Origin: Bradyrhizobium sp. CB2312
Lineage (GTDB): Bacteria; Pseudomonadota; Alphaproteobacteria; Rhizobiales; Xanthobacteraceae
Length of the DNA stretch: 64,000 nt
Assembly: GCF_029714425.1 (NCBI RefSeq)
Contig: NZ_CP121668.1
Location: 9,716,376-9,780,375 of the forward strand
Reading direction: 5' to 3'
The position numbers and the translations under genes are program-made. Below the pieces are notes generated by a model. It ran no database searches, was not told the origin of the DNA, and saw nothing but the letters and a program-made list of their open reading frames with translations. Below are positions 54,890 through 62,816 of the stretch, piece after piece (the stretch's first letter is position 1; each line of letters starts with the position of its first letter).

Positions 54890-55300
54890 ATGACGGTCAA
54901 GGTCGAAGCCCTCGATCATCTCGTGATCAACGTCGCCGACGTCGCGGTGACCGCGGAGTGGTATCGCAAGATCCTCGGCATGGAAGTCAAGGTGTTCGAC
55001 CCCGGCGGCGGCAAAGCGCCGCGGACATCGTTGCAATTCGGTAACCAGAAGATCAACGTCCGGCCGCGCGATGCCGACAAGGTGGAGTGGTTCACCGCCG
55101 ATCACCAGACCGCCGGCAGCGACGATCTGTGCTTCCTCACTTCCGCTGCGCCCGACGAGGTCGTGGCGCATCTGCAGGCACATGGCGTCGCGATCGAGGA
55201 AGGCCCGGGTCCCAGGCAAGGCGCCCGCGGCACGCTGCGCTCGGTCTATTGCCGCGACCCGGATGGCAGCCTGATCGAGATCTCGTCGTACGAGGATTAG
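54890..55300 (+). CDS. VOC-family (glyoxalase-like) protein
   Basis: A 136-residue vicinal-oxygen-chelate protein. LDHLVINVADVAVTAEWYRKILGMEV opens the first beta-alpha-beta-beta-beta unit with a metal-ligand His, and RSVYCRDPDGSLIEISSYED closes the second with the Glu ligand. It likely is a small lyase, isomerase or resistance protein on a small substrate. The ATG at 54890 follows AAAGGA. Confidence 0.85.
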   Translation: MTVKVEALDHLVINVADVAVTAEWYRKILGMEVKVFDPGGGKAPRTSLQFGNQKINVRPRDADKVEWFTADHQTAGSDDLCFLTSAAPDEVVAHLQAHGVAIEEGPGPRQGARGTLRSVYCRDPDGSLIEISSYED

Positions 55301-55395
55301 ACTCTTTCATTCGCGGACGGTGCGCAGCACCGAACTATGGTGCGCAGTTGCACACCTGAGAATCTCGATACGGTGTCGCCGAACGGGACGCTGCC

Positions 55396-55486
55396 GTAGG
55401 GTGGGCAAAGCGAAGCGTGCCCACCGTTCTCTTCACGTATGAGGAGAAATGGCGGGCACGGCGCTTTGCGCCGTTGCCCACCCTAC
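55396..55486. repeat. Palindromic repeat (GTAGGGTGGGC family)
   Basis: GTAGGGTGGGCAAAGCGAAG pairs at the right with TTGCCCACCCTAC, with inner GTGCCCACC/GGCGGGCAC arms. Same family as 5894, 19062 and 56895. It lies between convergent VOC and HD-GYP genes. Confidence 0.85.
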
Positions 55487-55496
55487 GGCATCTCGC

Positions 55497-56591
55497 CTAG
55501 AACGACCCCAGCGCCACCGGGCGGAACGCCTGGAGCAGCTGCTGGTCCAGCTTGCCGCCCATGCCTTCCATCATCGCAAACGCACGCGAGTGGGTGAACG
55601 GCATGCGGTAGGCGCGCTTCTCCACGAGGGCCGCGTAGATGTCGACGATCGTCGTGACACGCACGATGTCGCTGATCTGGTTCGACGACAGCCCGTTGGG
55701 GTAGCCGGAGCCGTCGAGGAATTCGTGGTGATGCAGGATCACGTCCAGCATCTCCGGCGGGAAGCCGCCTTGCGCGGCGAGCGCGTCATAGCCGCGGCGC
55801 GGATGCTGGCGGACCTCGGCCATCTCCTCGTCGGTGAGCTTGCCGGGCTTGTCGAGCAGGTTGGACGGAACGAAGGCCTTGCCGACGTCATGCAGCAGCG
55901 CGGCGCGGGTCAGGCGGCGCTGGTCGTCCTCGCGCATGCCGAGATGCTGCGCAAAGGCAACGGCGAAGCCGGTGACGAACAGGCAGTGGCGATAGCTGCC
56001 GACATGGTGGCAGCCGACGGTGGTGAGCCATTCGCGCAGCGAGGAGTGCTTGATCGCCTTCAGGATCTTGCTCTCGGCGGCGATGACGTCGTCGAAGGTC
56101 AGGGGCACGCCGAGCGGCAGCTTCTCGAACATCTTGGCGAGCACCGCATGCGCCGCCTCGACGCCGCGGTTGAGCGTCTTGCCGCGATCAGTCGCGTCAT
56201 AGACGGCGGTGTCGGGGAACGCGGCGCGGATACGCTGGAGAATGGCGTCCGGCTGCAGCGGCCGCGAGATCGTGTCGGTCGCGCCGAGCGCCCACGCCTG
56301 CATGGTACCGTGATGCAGGGCGTCGGCGAGCACGAACAGCCGCGGCATCGAACGATAGGCATCGCCGCGCAGCTTGTTGCGCACCCGCTGCACGCTCTCG
56401 GGCGAGCGCAGATTGATGTCGACGACGAGACCGGAGAGATCGCGCGAGGGCTGCTCGGGAATGTGCTCCGTCGTGACCGTCGAGACCTCGCCGACCGCCT
56501 TCAGGATGCTGGCGAGCTCGGTGCTCTCGTCGTTCCGGTCGGAGGCGAGCAGAAGCCGGCGTTTGGCTGCAGGTTTGGCTGAGGCGGTCAT
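55497..56591 (-). CDS. HD-GYP domain phosphodiesterase
   Basis: A 364-residue protein with an N-terminal receiver-like domain (about 10-125) that lacks a clear phospho-Asp pocket, then an HD-GYP domain with HD at 234-235 (LLHDVGKAF) and GYP at 296-298 (HHHEFLDGSGYPNGL). HD-GYP enzymes degrade cyclic-di-GMP to GMP. Metal-binding His residues are present (HHVGSYRHC, HHHE), so activity is likely. Confidence 0.87.
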   Translation of the reverse strand: MTASAKPAAKRRLLLASDRNDESTELASILKAVGEVSTVTTEHIPEQPSRDLSGLVVDINLRSPESVQRVRNKLRGDAYRSMPRLFVLADALHHGTMQAWALGATDTISRPLQPDAILQRIRAAFPDTAVYDATDRGKTLNRGVEAAHAVLAKMFEKLPLGVPLTFDDVIAAESKILKAIKHSSLREWLTTVGCHHVGSYRHCLFVTGFAVAFAQHLGMREDDQRRLTRAALLHDVGKAFVPSNLLDKPGKLTDEEMAEVRQHPRRGYDALAAQGGFPPEMLDVILHHHEFLDGSGYPNGLSSNQISDIVRVTTIVDIYAALVEKRAYRMPFTHSRAFAMMEGMGGKLDQQLLQAFRPVALGSF

Positions 56592-56795
56592 GGCTTCCCC
56601 AAAAGCACGGGACTGGATTTGGGCTCAGCCTAAGCCGGATCAGGTTCTCCGGCCCTTAAGAGGCGTGCTCAATGGAACCCTGCGGGATTGCACGCAATTT
56701 TAGCGAACGGGTTTCCGTCGAAAGGCCCAGTAAATTGGGCGAAAACAACCCCATGCACAGTAGAGCGGGCATTGACGGACAAGGGGAATTTTCAC

Positions 56796-56882
56796 CGTCA
56801 TGGCCGGGCTTGTCCCGGCCATCCACGGCCTTGGTCCGGGGTACGAAGAACGTGGATGCCCGGGACAAGCCCGGGCATGACG
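56796..56882. repeat. Palindromic repeat (CGTCATGGCCGGGCTTGTCCC family)
   Basis: CGTCATGGCCGGGCTTGTCC pairs with GGGACAAGCCCGGGCATGACG, with CCATCCACG/CGTGGATG inside. A second copy lies at 58343. It is one of two palindromes in the 570-bp gap ahead of the hydrolase gene. Confidence 0.85.
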
Positions 56883-56894
56883 GCGAATGTGGTC

Positions 56895-56984
56895 GTAGGG
56901 TGGGCAAAGCGAAGCGTGCCCACCATTCGTTGCGATCGGAGAAAGGTGGTGGGCACGGCGCAAGTGCGCCTTTGCCCACCCAAC
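56895..56984. repeat. Palindromic repeat (GTAGGGTGGGC family)
   Basis: GTAGGGTGGGCAAAGCGAAG pairs with TTTGCCCACCCAACG, with inner GTGCCCACC/GGTGGGCAC arms. Together with the element at 56796 and a short one at 57091 it explains the gap 56592-57161. Confidence 0.85.
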
Positions 56985-57090
56985 GATTCCGGGACGCAAA
57001 CAGAGCGTGCGTCAGGCATGCATGCCATGGCGTTCAGGCAGTTTCGTCGAAGTAACTTGCCGGGCTAAGCTGGAGCCGCTGGCGCAGACT

Positions 57091-57117
57091 CCCTTCTCCC
57101 CTTGTTGTGGGAGAGGG
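57091..57117. repeat. Degenerate CCTTCTCCC...GGGAGAGGG element
   Basis: CCCTTCTCCCC and GGGAGAGGG arms around TTGTTGT. A decayed copy of the 60799 family, about 45 bp upstream of the hydrolase start. Confidence 0.55.
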
Positions 57118-57161
57118 TGCACCGTTGTCGCGGCGAGAAATAAAAAGAAAGGGCGGAAACA

Positions 57162-57926
57162 ATGCCGAAGATCGATCGGGACGGCGTCGGGATCTACTAT
57201 GAAGTCCATGGCGACGGGCCACCGCTGCTGCTCACGCACGGCTATTCCTCCACTTCGGCGATGTGGCATGGGCAGATCGATGCGCTCGCGAAAGACCACA
57301 AGCTGATCCTGTGGGACATGCGCGGTCACGGCCAGTCCGATTATCCTGATGATCCCAAGGCCTATAGCGAAGCGCTGACGGTCGGCGACATCACGGCGAT
57401 CCTCGATGCCGTCGGGGCGGAGCGCGCCATCATCGGCGGGCTCTCGCTCGGCGGCTACATGTCACTCGCGTTCTATCGCGCTCATCCGCAGCGCGCGCGG
57501 GCGCTGCTGATCATCGACACCGGCCCCGGCTTCAAGAAGGACGATGCACGCGAGGCCTGGAACGTGCGGGCGCTTGCCACCGCGGACAAGCTCGACCAGG
57601 AAGGGCTTGCGATGCTGAAATCGGCGACGCGCGAGCGCGCCACCGCCAGCCATCGCAATGCCAACGGCCTCGCACTTGCGGCGCGGGGCATGCTGACCCA
57701 GCGCGATGCCCGCGTGATCGAGCAGTTGCCCGACATCAAGGTGCCCTGCCTGATCGTGGTCGGCGCCGACGATACGCCGTTCCTGGCGGCGTCCGACTAC
57801 ATGGCGGCAAAGATCCCTGGCGCACAAAAGGCCGTGATCCCCGCCGCCGGACACGCCGTCAACATCGACCAGCCCAAGGCTTTTGTTGACGCGGTGGTGC
57901 CTTTCCTGAAGAACTTGCCGGCATAG
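57162..57926 (+). CDS. Alpha/beta hydrolase
   Basis: A 254-residue alpha/beta hydrolase. Oxyanion block LLLTHGYSSTSAMW near residue 22, nucleophile Ser95 in GGLSLGGYM, acid Asp in VVGADDTPF and His in AAGHAVNID. The compact form is close to 3-oxoadipate enol-lactonase-like enzymes, but the substrate is open. The ATG at 57162 (MPKIDRDGVGIYYE) follows AAAGGGCGGA. The small secreted protein gene downstream is 24 bp away and probably co-transcribed. Confidence 0.86.
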   Translation: MPKIDRDGVGIYYEVHGDGPPLLLTHGYSSTSAMWHGQIDALAKDHKLILWDMRGHGQSDYPDDPKAYSEALTVGDITAILDAVGAERAIIGGLSLGGYMSLAFYRAHPQRARALLIIDTGPGFKKDDAREAWNVRALATADKLDQEGLAMLKSATRERATASHRNANGLALAARGMLTQRDARVIEQLPDIKVPCLIVVGADDTPFLAASDYMAAKIPGAQKAVIPAAGHAVNIDQPKAFVDAVVPFLKNLPA

Positions 57927-57950
57927 GACGATCGGACAGGAACACAAGCC

Positions 57951-58280
57951 ATGAAGCGAGCGATGTTGGCAGCCAGCGCGATGTTGCTCTCGATGTCGGC
58001 GCAGGCCGAGCCGTTCGGCGGCGTGCGCCAGCCCTTCGTCACGACCTTGTCGAACAACATCCCGCTCGCCTTCGGCATGGACGCCGGGCAGACGGCGCGC
58101 GCTCTCGGACAGCCGCTGCAATATGTGCGAGGCCGGCCCGGCAACGAGATCTACCTCGCACTCCGCAATCTCGGGGGCAGCGGCCTGATCCCCTATCGCC
58201 ACCGCCTGTTCCTGCAATTCCGTCATGGACGGCTGGCAGGATGGAAGGAGGATTATGGCGAGAACTGGATGTGGGAGTGA
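57951..58280 (+). CDS. Small secreted protein of unknown function
   Basis: A 109-residue protein with signal peptide (MKRAMLAASAMLLSMSAQA) and a mature part containing PLAFGMDAGQTARALGQPLQYVRGRPGNEIYLAL, a pattern like lipid-interaction SmpA/BamE-like small domains (G-xx-xxxx-LG-P), and WKEDYGENWMWE at the end. Follows the alpha/beta hydrolase by 24 bp, so probably one operon. Function unknown. Confidence 0.65.
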   Translation: MKRAMLAASAMLLSMSAQAEPFGGVRQPFVTTLSNNIPLAFGMDAGQTARALGQPLQYVRGRPGNEIYLALRNLGGSGLIPYRHRLFLQFRHGRLAGWKEDYGENWMWE

Positions 58281-58342
58281 GGGCGGCTCTTCAAGATGCA
58301 GAGCAATCCCATCTGCGCCGTCGTGCGCTGAAGTTGCCACAT

Positions 58343-58467
58343 CGTCATGGCCGGGCTTATCCCGGCCATCCGCGATCTTTCGAGCGGCACCAAGAACGTG
58401 GATGTCCGGGCCTTCGCCTCGCCGAAGCGGCTTCGGCCGCGCAGGCGGGACAAGCCCGGGCATGACG
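58343..58467. repeat. Palindromic repeat (CGTCATGGCCGGGCTTATCC family)
   Basis: CGTCATGGCCGGGCTTATCC pairs with the end GGGACAAGCCCGGGCATGACG, with an extra GCCTCGCCGAAGCGGCTTCG insertion in the right arm. Second copy of the element at 56796. Confidence 0.82.
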
Positions 58468-58523
58468 AGTTTGTGGAGCGACCGGAATTCTCCATCAACG
58501 ACCAACCAAGAAGGACAACCCGC

Positions 58524-59195
58524 GTGGGACAAGACATCAAACTGACGGCTTCCGACAAATTCCAGCTCGGCGCCTATCGCGCTGACCCCGCAGGCAGCCC
58601 CAAGGGCGCGGTGGTGGTGATCCAGGAGATCTTCGGCGTCAATCATCACATCCGCTCAGTCTGCGACCGCCTCGCGGGCGAAGGCTATGTCGCGATCGCG
58701 CCGTCGATCTTCGACCGAACCTCGCCGGGCTTCCAGTCGGGCTATACGTCCGACGAGATCGCCGAAGCGCGCAAGTTCGTCGCCAATCCCGATTGGGAGG
58801 CGATGCTGCGCGACACCCAGGCCGCGATCGATGCCGTGAAAAGTTTCGGCCCGGTCGGCATCATCGGCTTCTGCCTCGGCGGCAGCATCGCCTTTGTCGC
58901 GGCAACGCGATTGTCCGGCCTCAAGGCTGCGATCGGCTATTACGGCGGCGCCGTCGTGCGCTTTGCCGACGAGAAGCCGAAGGTTCCGACGCAGCTGCAT
59001 TTCGGCGAGAAGGACGCCGGCATTCCCTTGACCGACGTCGAGACCGTCAAAGCAAAGCGCCCGGATGTGGAGGTGTTCATCTATCCCGGCGCCCAGCACG
59101 GTTTTCATTGCGACGAGCGGCCGAGCTACGACAAGGCGAGCTCGGAGATCGCCTGGCCGCGTAGCATGGAATTCTTCGCGAAGCATTTGAAATAG
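58524..59195 (+). CDS. Dienelactone hydrolase family protein
   Basis: A 223-residue dienelactone hydrolase-type enzyme. Catalytic pieces: Glu35 (QEIFG), Cys117 (GFCLGGS, the DLH nucleophile), Asp164 (GEKDAG) and His192 (QHGFH). It should hydrolyse an enol-lactone or related ester in aromatic-ring catabolism or detoxification. GTG at 58524 follows AAGGA at 8 bases; the upstream frame runs through a repeat, which argues against the longer form. Confidence 0.88.
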   Translation: MGQDIKLTASDKFQLGAYRADPAGSPKGAVVVIQEIFGVNHHIRSVCDRLAGEGYVAIAPSIFDRTSPGFQSGYTSDEIAEARKFVANPDWEAMLRDTQAAIDAVKSFGPVGIIGFCLGGSIAFVAATRLSGLKAAIGYYGGAVVRFADEKPKVPTQLHFGEKDAGIPLTDVETVKAKRPDVEVFIYPGAQHGFHCDERPSYDKASSEIAWPRSMEFFAKHLK

Positions 59196-59202
59196 CCACC
59201 GC

Positions 59203-59305
59203 CGTCATTCCGGGATGCGCCGCGAAGCGGTGCAGGCCCGGAATCCATAACCACGGACTGGGGTTATGGATTCCCGGCTCGCGCTCCGCGCGCCCCGGAA
59301 TGACG
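59203..59305. repeat. Imperfect palindrome (CATTCCGGGATGCGC family)
   Basis: CGTCATTCCGGGATGCGC at left and GCGCGCCCCGGAATGACG at right, with AATCCATAACCAC and GGTTATGGATT arms inside. A shorter copy of the family at 6591. Confidence 0.85.
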
Positions 59306-59394
59306 AGAAACGAGAGAGCAGGAATCGGGTGGCCGCATCCTGCCGCCCGGCGATAGAGCTGGCCGATCAAGCCAATTGACGCCGGGAACTCATC

Positions 59395-59874
59395 ATGCAG
59401 CAGGCCAACACGAACATCATCATCCGCAATCCGTTCGGCACCATGGACGTGCCCGCGCCTGATGATCGCGAGGTGATGGATTATGCCGCGACCACATCGC
59501 TTGCCGGCGGTGCGGGCGACGTCAACGCTACGACATGGGCCTCCATTGCCGCGCCGTCCGATCCGCTCGAAGGCACTTGGGCGAGCCGCTGGAACGGCGG
59601 CGCCGATCCGACCATTGCGGGCGATACGCCGGAGAGGTGGAAAGAGGGGCGCGCGGAAGTCCGTGTCATCGGCGAGCGCCTCTATCTGCGCTTCGACTGG
59701 GACCATGGCCGCCGGCACGGACTGATCGATGCTGCGCGCGAGGGTACGCGGCTGGTCGGGAAGTACATCAACCTGACCAACCCCGCGATCATGCGGCCAT
59801 GGGTCGGGCTCGTGGTCGATGAGGCGCGGATCGACGGATGCTTTCCGAACGGGCGGCTGGATTTCAGGCGGTGA
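59395..59874 (+). CDS. Hypothetical protein of unknown function
   Basis: A 159-residue soluble protein. No signal peptide or membrane segment. Sequence reads like a small single-domain protein with EGTWASRWNGG and ERLYLRFDWDHGRRHGLIDA, and a WVGLVVD end that may form beta strands. No family is recognised. Start at 59395 (MQQANTNIII) is the first ATG, with ATGGATTATGCC internal alternatives. Confidence 0.6.
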   Translation: MQQANTNIIIRNPFGTMDVPAPDDREVMDYAATTSLAGGAGDVNATTWASIAAPSDPLEGTWASRWNGGADPTIAGDTPERWKEGRAEVRVIGERLYLRFDWDHGRRHGLIDAAREGTRLVGKYINLTNPAIMRPWVGLVVDEARIDGCFPNGRLDFRR

Positions 59875-59904
59875 GCACGGACGCAGCGCGCTCGTCTATC
59901 CCTC

Positions 59905-59947
59905 CGTCATTCCGGGGCGATGCCTCAGCATCGAACCCGGAATGACG
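59905..59947. repeat. Short CGTCATTCCGGGG/CCGGAATGACG palindrome
   Basis: CGTCATTCCGGG and CCCGGAATGACG form a 12-bp inverted repeat around CGATGCCTCAGCATCGAA, itself a hairpin. A reduced copy of the 6591 family, between convergent genes. Confidence 0.85.
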
Positions 59948-59954
59948 GCGAGCG

Positions 59955-60692
59955 TCAGAACCAGCGCTCGCCGACGAACACGGTGTCGCCAGGTGCGAGC
60001 GGCGTGCCGAGCGGGACGACGGCGCGCATGGCGCCGCCAGCTTCGGTGTGCGTGACGGTGACCACGTCGCGCTTGGCGCGCGGCGAGAAGCCGCCGGCGA
60101 TGGCGACGGCGCTTTCGACCGTCATGTTCGGCACATACGGATATTGGCCGGGCGCTGAGACTTCGCCGAGGATGAAGAACGGGCGATAAGTGTCGATCTC
60201 GACGGCGACCGAGGGCTCGCGGATGTAGCCGTTGCGCAGGCGCGCGCCGATCTCGCCGGCAAGGCCCGCGGTGGTGCGGCCGCGCGCCGGCACGGCGCCG
60301 ATCAGCGGCAAGGTGATGGAGCCGCCGGCATCGATGGCATAGCTGTTGGTGAGACCTTCCTGGCCGTAGACCACGACGCGCAGCTTGTCGCCGGCGTCGA
60401 GATGATAGGAGGCGTCGTAGCGCACGGGCGCTGCCATCGGCGCGGCATAGCCGACGGGCATCGGTGCAGGCGCGGAGGCAAAGGAATTGCTGAGCGCGGC
60501 GATGGCGCCGCCGCCGTTGTTGGCAACGACGACCGGTTGCGGGGCGCCATAGGCCATGGCGTCGAGATCGGAGCGCGGCTGAACATATGCGACAGGGCCG
60601 GCGGTCTGCATGCAGCCGCCAAGAGGCAGCGCGGCGGACGCTGCCAAACAGGCTGTCAGGATCGACCATCGAAACGCGCGTGCAACCGGCAC
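59955..60692 (-). CDS. Polysaccharide export lipoprotein (Wza/GumB-like)
   Basis: A 245-residue outer-membrane lipoprotein with lipobox LPLGGC (Cys near residue 25). The second half has the polysaccharide-biosynthesis/export domain (YHLDAGDKLRVVVYGQEGLTNSYAIDAGGSITLPLIGAVPARGRTTAGLAGEIGARL) and an SLBB-like GEVSAPGQYPYVPNMTVESAVAIAGGFSPRA. It should form part of the exopolysaccharide export channel. No polysaccharide gene cluster surrounds it. GTG at 60692 (MPVARAFRW when translated) follows GAGGGA; no ATG start fits better. Confidence 0.85.
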   Translation of the reverse strand: MPVARAFRWSILTACLAASAALPLGGCMQTAGPVAYVQPRSDLDAMAYGAPQPVVVANNGGGAIAALSNSFASAPAPMPVGYAAPMAAPVRYDASYHLDAGDKLRVVVYGQEGLTNSYAIDAGGSITLPLIGAVPARGRTTAGLAGEIGARLRNGYIREPSVAVEIDTYRPFFILGEVSAPGQYPYVPNMTVESAVAIAGGFSPRAKRDVVTVTHTEAGGAMRAVVPLGTPLAPGDTVFVGERWF

Positions 60693-60798
60693 CGGACCTA
60701 TCCCTCGAAACGAGACAGCTCCAGTGATGCACCGGTTATGGTTAATAAAGCGTTGAGCGGGAAGGTGTGAAATGGCGCCGCGCCACGAGCGCGGTGCT

Positions 60799-60929
60799 CC
60801 CCCTCTCCCGCTTGCGGGAGAGGGTTGGGGAGAGGGTATCTCCGCAACGGGACAGTCCCCCAGAGGAGAGAACCCTCTCCCGCATTGCATCTCCGATGCA
60901 ATGCGACCTCTCCCGCAAGCGGGAGAGGT
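60799..60929. repeat. CCTCTCCCGC/GCGGGAGAGG repeat cluster
   Basis: CCCCTCTCCCGCTTGCGGGAG and GGGTTGGGGAGAGGGTA on the left, CCTCTCCCGCATTGCATCTC in the middle and ACCTCTCCCGCAAGCGGGAG at the right end. Related to 29781 and 15771. It fills the gap between the export lipoprotein and msrA genes. Confidence 0.85.
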
Positions 60930-60956
60930 GCAGCGCGCCGTGGCTCGAGTTAGCGC

Positions 60957-61613
60957 CTACGCGCTGACGCCCGCGCCGATCGAACAGGACACGCCGGTGC
61001 CCCCTAAGCCGCAATAGCCGGCGGGATTCTTCGCCAGATATTGCTGATGGTAGTCCTCGGCGAAATAGAATTCGCCGGCGGGTGCGATCTCGGTGGTGAT
61101 GGCACCGAGACCTTTTGCGGCAAGCGCCTTCTGATACAGCACCTTGGACTCGTCGGCCGCTTTCTTCTGCGCATCTGAATAAGTGTAGATCGCGCTTCGA
61201 TACTGCGTGCCGACGTCGTTGCCCTGGCGCATGCCCTGCGTCGGGTTGTGGTTCTCCCAGAACGTCTTCAGCAGCTTCTCGTAGGAAATCTTGCTCGGGT
61301 CGAACACGACCAGCACCACTTCGGTGTGGCCGGTGCGTCCCGAGCAGGTCTCTTCATAAGTCGGGTTCGGCGTGTGGCCGCCGGCATAGCCGACGGCGGT
61401 GGTGTAGATGCCCTCGCCGAGTTCCCAGAATTTGCGCTCGGCGCCCCAGAAGCAGCCGAGACCGAACACGGCCTGCTCGAGTCCTGCAGGATAAGGCGGC
61501 TTGAGCTTGCTGCCGTTGACGAAATGGGTGGTCGCAGTCGGGATGGCTTGCGCACGGCCGGGCAGCGCCTCAGTTGCGCTCGGCAATGCGGTCTTCTTGC
61601 GCATGAACAGCAT
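60957..61613 (-). CDS. msrA: Peptide-methionine (S)-S-oxide reductase
   Basis: A 218-residue methionine sulfoxide reductase A. The active-site block [13 protein letters not shown] has the nucleophile Cys54; [25 protein letters not shown] follows, and the late [12 protein letters not shown] contributes recycling cysteines. The first 45 residues precede the usual domain start and do not form a clear signal peptide. ATG at 61613 follows CGGAG at 8 bases. It repairs oxidised methionine in proteins. Confidence 0.92.
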   Translation of the reverse strand: MLFMRKKTALPSATEALPGRAQAIPTATTHFVNGSKLKPPYPAGLEQAVFGLGCFWGAERKFWELGEGIYTTAVGYAGGHTPNPTYEETCSGRTGHTEVVLVVFDPSKISYEKLLKTFWENHNPTQGMRQGNDVGTQYRSAIYTYSDAQKKAADESKVLYQKALAAKGLGAITTEIAPAGEFYFAEDYHQQYLAKNPAGYCGLGGTGVSCSIGAGVSA

Positions 61614-61764
61614 GATGGATCTCCGAAACGAGACGTCCGTCGCGCGAGCCAGATGCTCGGGCGGCGTGCTCGCGATCAGGTGGGAATATAGGTGTCTACG
61701 CAAGAGGGAGCAGCGTTGTTACGCAGCGCCCGATACAGCGTTCAGTCGCGCGGGGAATCGAAGA

Positions 61765-62082
61765 TCAATCTCGGGAATATCCGATCAGCGGCTTGCGCGG
61801 CCGGAACAGGATCATCAGCAAGATGCCCAAAATGCCGAGTACGGCGAAGACCGGCTGGTCCAGCACCAGGCGGATCACCGAGGTCCAGAGCCAGGGCGCC
61901 TTGGCCTCGACCCAGGTCCGGAACGCCGACTGGCTGGCCTGGTTGATGTCGTTCCAGAACTGGCCGAAACGGGTGAAGCGCAGGGTCTGGTCGGCCACCC
62001 AGCGGGCGCCGTCATAGACCATGAAGATGAACCCGCCGGCGAGCAGCAACAGCCCAATCAGTCGGAAAAAACCGCGGATCAT
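61765..62082 (-). CDS. Small two-helix membrane protein
   Basis: A 105-residue protein with transmembrane helices at about 7-25 and 75-93 and a hydrophilic region between that contains WNDINQASQSAFRTWVEAKAPWLW. It ends in a positively charged tail RPRKPLIGYSRD. I do not recognise the family; such proteins are sometimes labelled after PetM by automatic tools, which the sequence does not support. Possibly co-transcribed with nothing else. Confidence 0.65.
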   Translation of the reverse strand: MIRGFFRLIGLLLLAGGFIFMVYDGARWVADQTLRFTRFGQFWNDINQASQSAFRTWVEAKAPWLWTSVIRLVLDQPVFAVLGILGILLMILFRPRKPLIGYSRD

Positions 62083-62227
62083 GCCTCACCCCAGATGGTC
62101 GTCCGATCGATCGACCCGTATAACGCCCGCCAGCCAATAGCCAAGCGACGGCAGAAATTCAACCGCTTCAGGGCGTTACACCCCTCGTCGGGCGCCCGGA
62201 AGGGCCGTTTTCCAGCCCCGGAAAGCG

Positions 62228-62256
62228 TTGACGGTGCCGCAGACCCCCTCTATAAG
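62228..62256 (+). promoter_or_regulatory. Sigma-70 type promoter of rpsT
   Basis: TTGACG, exactly 17 bases, TATAAG. Start would be near 62263, leaving a leader of about 180 bases before the rpsT ATG. Confidence 0.7.
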
Positions 62257-62266
62257 GGCGCCAACT

Positions 62267-62290
62267 GGCGGCGGGCGCAATCCCGCCGCC
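62267..62290 (+). promoter_or_regulatory. Hairpin at the 5' end of the rpsT leader
   Basis: GGCGGCGGG (62267-62275) pairs perfectly with CCCGCCGCC (62282-62290) around CGCAAT. If the promoter is right, the transcript begins a few bases before this 9-bp stem. Such a cap may stabilise the mRNA or take part in autogenous control by S20, which is known in other bacteria. Confidence 0.55.
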
Positions 62291-62443
62291 GCTGTTCTTT
62301 GAGCAGTTGCAGGCTCTTTGAGGCCTCATGTTCCGGGAACAGCCCAGCAACCGAACACCCTAAATCCGAGCGTCGATTCCGCGGTCAAGCAGCCGGCGCT
62401 ACCCGACCAAGACGCGACCGGTACCGCAAAGGATATTGAGACC

Positions 62444-62710
62444 ATGGCCAATACCACTTCCGCCAAGAAAGCGACGCGCAAGATTGCCCGCCGCACTGCC
62501 GTCAACAAGTCGCGCCGCACCCAGATGCGCGGCGCTGTGCGCACCGTCGAGGAAGCCATCAAGACGGGCGATCGCGCCGCTGCCGTGAAGGCGCTGGCGA
62601 ATGCCGAGCCCGCCCTGATGCGCGCCGCGCAGCGCAACATCATTCACAAGAACAACGCCAGCCGCAAAGTCTCGCGCCTCACCGCGCAGATCGCCAAGCT
62701 CGCCAAGTGA
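62444..62710 (+). CDS. rpsT: 30S ribosomal protein S20
   Basis: An 88-residue, highly basic protein, [25 protein letters not shown] onwards, the S20 signature; [21 protein letters not shown] ends it in the usual way. It binds 16S rRNA in the 30S subunit. The ATG at 62444 follows AAAGGA at 12 bases. It is a single gene with its own promoter and terminator. rpsT commonly lies next to dnaA in Rhizobiales, so it suggests that the replication-initiator gene lies just beyond the window. Confidence 0.97.
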   Translation: MANTTSAKKATRKIARRTAVNKSRRTQMRGAVRTVEEAIKTGDRAAAVKALANAEPALMRAAQRNIIHKNNASRKVSRLTAQIAKLAK

Positions 62711-62792
62711 GCCGATCCAAGTCAGCGGAACTAAGTCAGCCGATGCGATCGAGTCATTCGATCGGTTGAAGCGACATCGCGCTCGTCACATC

Positions 62793-62816
62793 AGCCCGGC
62801 CTCGTGCCGGGCTTTT
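62793..62816 (+). terminator. Rho-independent terminator of rpsT
   Basis: AGCCCGGC-CTCGT-GCCGGGCT, an 8-bp perfect stem followed by TTTTC, about 85 bp past the stop codon. Confidence 0.9.
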
